The notes beneath the pieces are model-generated. The model was not told where the DNA came from, searched no databases, and worked only from the letters and a program-made list of their open reading frames with translations. Of a DNA stretch of 15,133 nucleotides, positions 14,489-15,133 are shown piece after piece. Position numbers and translations under genes: made by a program. The DNA is taken from the NCBI GenBank assembly GCA_051877705.1, contig JBJEJD010000099.1, positions 1 through 15,133 on the forward strand. The letters are read 5' to 3'. Position 1 is the stretch's first letter. The number at the start of each line of letters is the position of its first letter. The stretch is from Coprococcus_A sp051877705. Lineage in GTDB: Bacteria; Bacillota; Clostridia; Lachnospirales; Lachnospiraceae.

Positions 14489-15018
14489 TGCAGATTTATC
14501 TGGAAAGTTACGACAGGGAGATTTTTCAAAATAAGATGCCGGAGAATGATTATCAGCATGAGGCAGGCTGGCAGCTGGTGCAGTTTGCTCTGCCAGAAAG
14601 CTTTGGACTGAAGCTATCCATAGACGAGGGTTCGCTGAATTTTGGTGAGGTTGGAAAACCTTATCTCAGCAATCGACCGGACATCCATTTTAATCTCAGT
14701 CATACGGCAGGGCTTGTGGCCTGTGCCGTCGGCAGCCGTCCGGTGGGGATAGATGTTGAGAAAATACGGCCTTTCCCACGGTCGGTTCTGCGAAAGCTGA
14801 CCGAAAAGGAGCGGATATACATCCAGTCCGCAGAGCAGCAGGATGAAGCCTTTATGCGGGTTTGGACCATGAAAGAAGCCTGCATCAAACTGACAGGGGA
14901 AGGATTAGCTGCTTTCGAGCGGACAGAATGCATTCCTGGACAACCGCTGCCGGGAATCCGGTACCGGCAGTTCATATGGCAGGGGATGTATGTGGTCACT
15001 GCGATGGAGACACTGTAG
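14488..15018 (+). CDS. 4'-phosphopantetheinyl transferase, Sfp type (short)
   Basis: It transfers phosphopantetheine from CoA to a serine on an acyl or peptidyl carrier protein. The three family motifs are present: FNLSH (68-72), GIDVEKIR (87-94, magnesium-binding D89 and E91) and WTMKEACIKLTGEGL (126-140, catalytic E130 and K134). At 176 residues it is shorter than the roughly 220 of typical Sfp, mainly at the N-terminus, but the catalytic core is intact. Its ATG shares a base with the GH2 stop (TAATG), implying translational coupling; no strong ribosome site is visible. No carrier-protein, NRPS or PKS gene is in the window, so the partner may be the housekeeping ACP. It is last in the operon and is followed by a strong terminator. 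Confidence 0.9.
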   Translation: MQIYLESYDREIFQNKMPENDYQHEAGWQLVQFALPESFGLKLSIDEGSLNFGEVGKPYLSNRPDIHFNLSHTAGLVACAVGSRPVGIDVEKIRPFPRSVLRKLTEKERIYIQSAEQQDEAFMRVWTMKEACIKLTGEGLAAFERTECIPGQPLPGIRYRQFIWQGMYVVTAMETL

Positions 15019-15044
15019 AAGCAGCTGCTTTACGAAGTGGAAAT

Positions 15045-15083
15045 AAACGCTTATATCTATAAAAAATAGATATAGGCGTTTTT
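15045..15083 (+). terminator. Intrinsic terminator closing the five-gene operon
   Basis: Arms 15045-15060 and 15066-15081 pair over 16 bases with a single G-T wobble and a 5-base A loop. The stem runs into TTTTT followed by ATG. It lies about 27 bases after the transferase stop codon. Its 5' A-run would also let it work on the opposite strand. Confidence 0.85.
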
Positions 15084-15133
15084 ATGTGTGACGAGCATAA
15101 AAAATTGACACATATAGATATAATAATCGCCTA

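Overview
The window looks like chromosome of an anaerobic, endospore-forming, butyrate-type Firmicute in the class Clostridia (Lachnospiraceae-like, though no species can be named). The reasons are a spoVAD gene, a bcd-etfB-etfA cluster with a separate crotonase, consensus SigA-type promoters, strong AGGAGG ribosome binding sites, AT-rich intergenic DNA and moderate-GC genes. No phage genes, transposase gene, CRISPR array, rRNA or tRNA was recognised.

Layout. (1) 1-592: the 3' part of spoVAD, ending inside a perfect 26-bp inverted repeat that supplies its last codons and its stop. (2) 593-1385: a convergent marR gene, then a 379-bp regulatory region shared with the divergent crt gene. (3) 1386-3609: crt (crotonase) and a GntP-like permease, separated by a hairpin. 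(4) 3769-5253: a Lon-like AAA+ ATPase without a protease domain, with its own promoter and convergent terminators. (5) 5353-8315, minus strand: bcd-etfB-etfA, the crotonyl-CoA-reducing, probably electron-bifurcating module. (6) 8560-15018, plus strand: a tight five-gene run of RluD-type pseudouridine synthase, deoD, a long Xaa-Pro aminopeptidase, a cytoplasmic GH2 glycosidase and an Sfp-type phosphopantetheinyl transferase, closed by a strong intrinsic terminator.

How it works together. Crt makes crotonyl-CoA from 3-hydroxybutyryl-CoA, and Bcd/EtfAB reduces it to butyryl-CoA. Thiolase and 3-hydroxybutyryl-CoA dehydrogenase are not in the window. The crt and bcd-etfBA units lie 5 kb apart on opposite strands. 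Both promoters, and the marR promoter, carry the same quasi-palindrome, TGCAAA-N3/4-TTTGTA, at the promoter or transcription start. I infer that the MarR protein represses itself, crt and bcd-etfBA as one local regulon. This shared operator is the most interesting predicted system here. The other points of interest are the inverted repeat absorbed into spoVAD and the protease-less Lon-like ATPase with an altered Walker B motif.

Starts were chosen by ribosome-binding-site spacing. For several genes this is a few codons to a few dozen codons downstream of the longest open frame.
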